Source: Luteolibacter ambystomatis (GTDB lineage Bacteria > Verrucomicrobiota > Verrucomicrobiia > Verrucomicrobiales > Akkermansiaceae). Taken from it: a stretch of DNA of 64,000 bases. This document shows, in pieces, positions 63,247 to 64,000 of this stretch (its first letter is position 1; every line of letters begins with the position of its first letter). Where the stretch lies: NCBI RefSeq assembly GCF_018137965.1, contig NZ_CP073100.1, forward strand, positions 4,165,754-4,229,753. Direction: 5' to 3'. Made by a program: the position numbers and the translations under genes. A model generated the notes under the pieces. It made no database searches and had not been told where the DNA came from. It saw only the letters and a program-made list of their open reading frames with translations.

Positions 63247-64000
63247 ATGGCCACGCAAACGATTGGAGACGAAGCCAAAAGTGACGGCATCATGCTCATG
63301 GTGCTCGGAGGCGCCCTTTGCATCTGGCTCGCCTCAGGTCAGCACTGGCTGGTGGCGACCGAAACTGCCACCCTCATCGTCGCGGGGCTGCTGCTCCACC
63401 GGCACAAGATCGCCGGCATCTATCTCACCCTCGGGATGGTTCTTGCAATGAGCGTCTACAACCTCTCGGTCCTCCTCCGGAAAGGCCTCGGCATCAAGAC
63501 CGCCATTGGTCTCCTACTATTCGTGGGCCTCTGGCAGTGCTGGCGGAAATACGGACGCATCCTCCGGAACCAGGCGACCTGGGATGATCCGCTGGTTCCC
63601 CATGAAACCCTTCCGCCCGATTCCGAGGAATCCGACGACACCCCGATGATCTCAATCGTCCTGCTCCGGCGCCACGCCTTGCCACTCGATGAGGACACCC
63701 TTTCCGCCGCCGTTCGCCGGGCCTGGAGCCATCCGCAAAAAGCCGGAGATGACGAGGAGTTGTTCGCGGTGGGTGAGGGCTTCTTGTTCATCGTGCGCAA
63801 TGGAATGGGACTTTGGACGGTGCACAACCGAGCCCACCCTTACTTTGACGACGTCGAACCCGTCATTGCGTCGATTCCTGAAATGCGGCTGCAGAAAGCC
63901 GTTCGGGATCACGGTGCCTGGTTGTCGATCGATCTGACGGCGCCATTCGACAAATCGCTGCCGGCAGAATCGTTCTACCCCCACATTTTCCGGCTACTCC
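63247..64000 (+). CDS. Membrane protein with a DUF4261-like cytosolic part, cut by the right edge
   Basis: An ATG at 63247 opens a frame that continues without a stop to base 64000 (251 codons seen), so the gene is incomplete. Residues about 15-110 have three or four hydrophobic segments (MLMVLGGALCIWLASG, WLVATETATLIVAGLLL, IAGIYLTLGMVLAMSVYNLSVLL, TAIGLLLFVGLWQCW). The rest is a soluble domain that starts near residue 140 (ISIVLLRRHALPLDEDTLSAAVRRAW in outline). Its opening and the later FIVRNGMGLWTVHN and SIPEMRLQKAVRDHGAWLSID recall the DUF4261 fold, but this is a weak resemblance. Function is unknown. Confidence 0.7.
   Translation, partial: MATQTIGDEAKSDGIMLMVLGGALCIWLASGQHWLVATETATLIVAGLLLHRHKIAGIYLTLGMVLAMSVYNLSVLLRKGLGIKTAIGLLLFVGLWQCWRKYGRILRNQATWDDPLVPHETLPPDSEESDDTPMISIVLLRRHALPLDEDTLSAAVRRAWSHPQKAGDDEELFAVGEGFLFIVRNGMGLWTVHNRAHPYFDDVEPVIASIPEMRLQKAVRDHGAWLSIDLTAPFDKSLPAESFYPHIFRLL

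Overview
The window looks like a piece of a high-GC Verrucomicrobiota chromosome, probably a Luteolibacter or Haloferula-like member of Verrucomicrobiaceae. The clues are a PEP-CTERM protein, an autotransporter-repeat surface protein beside a LuxR regulator, a DUF1553/DUF1501 gene pair, a PVC-type propeller dehydrogenase with a C-terminal cytochrome c, and several alternative (GTG) starts in tightly overlapping operons. This assignment is inferred from gene content only. No rRNA, tRNA, CRISPR array, transposase or integrase was seen.

Layout. 1-1172: the 3' end of lepA, a REP-like hairpin and a small membrane protein. 1190-4366: a clearly AT-richer insert carrying a two-gene operon, a SEFIR (TIR-superfamily) protein with an APAZ-like C-terminal region followed by a short prokaryotic Argonaute whose PIWI domain lacks its catalytic residues. 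This is a SPARTA-like abortive-infection candidate and the most interesting locus here. 4367-11023: a secreted propeller/cytochrome dehydrogenase, an 11-bp phased repeat array, a monooxygenase, a phosphoesterase, a Cys-cluster protein and a GH36 alpha-galactosidase. 11097-19324: surface and carbohydrate functions (beta-helix repeat protein, divergent LuxR regulator with a perfect palindrome between them, GH16 glucanase, LprI-like protein, LamG PEP-CTERM protein, coiled-coil protein). 19334-22014: an ABC transporter pair. 22123-26575: VOC protein, BenE transporter, lipoprotein, squalene-synthase-type enzyme and signal peptidase I.

26810-35720 is a complete MdtABC-like RND efflux operon with two inner-membrane pumps and its own outer-membrane factor. 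35746-42251 holds small membrane proteins, MgtC, a large MscS channel, a GT5 glycogen synthase and an O-methyltransferase. 42357-48688 (all minus) holds a membrane-anchored transglutaminase-like protein, RsgA, a fatty-acid desaturase and a RhlE-type helicase. 49023-56166 holds the DUF1553/DUF1501 pair, a DUF2726 protein and a TlpA-like thioredoxin.

56342-60147 is a minus-strand operon (VOC protein, KefF-like oxidoreductase, KefC-like K+/H+ antiporter, rhodanese-YceI fusion) that looks like electrophile or redox stress defence. 60399-63116 holds an L,D-transpeptidase lipoprotein, a flavodoxin-like protein, a YceI lipoprotein and a pirin. A membrane protein runs off the right end. Three REPIN-like inverted-repeat elements sit in intergenic positions at about 36.9, 56.2 and 60.3 kb.
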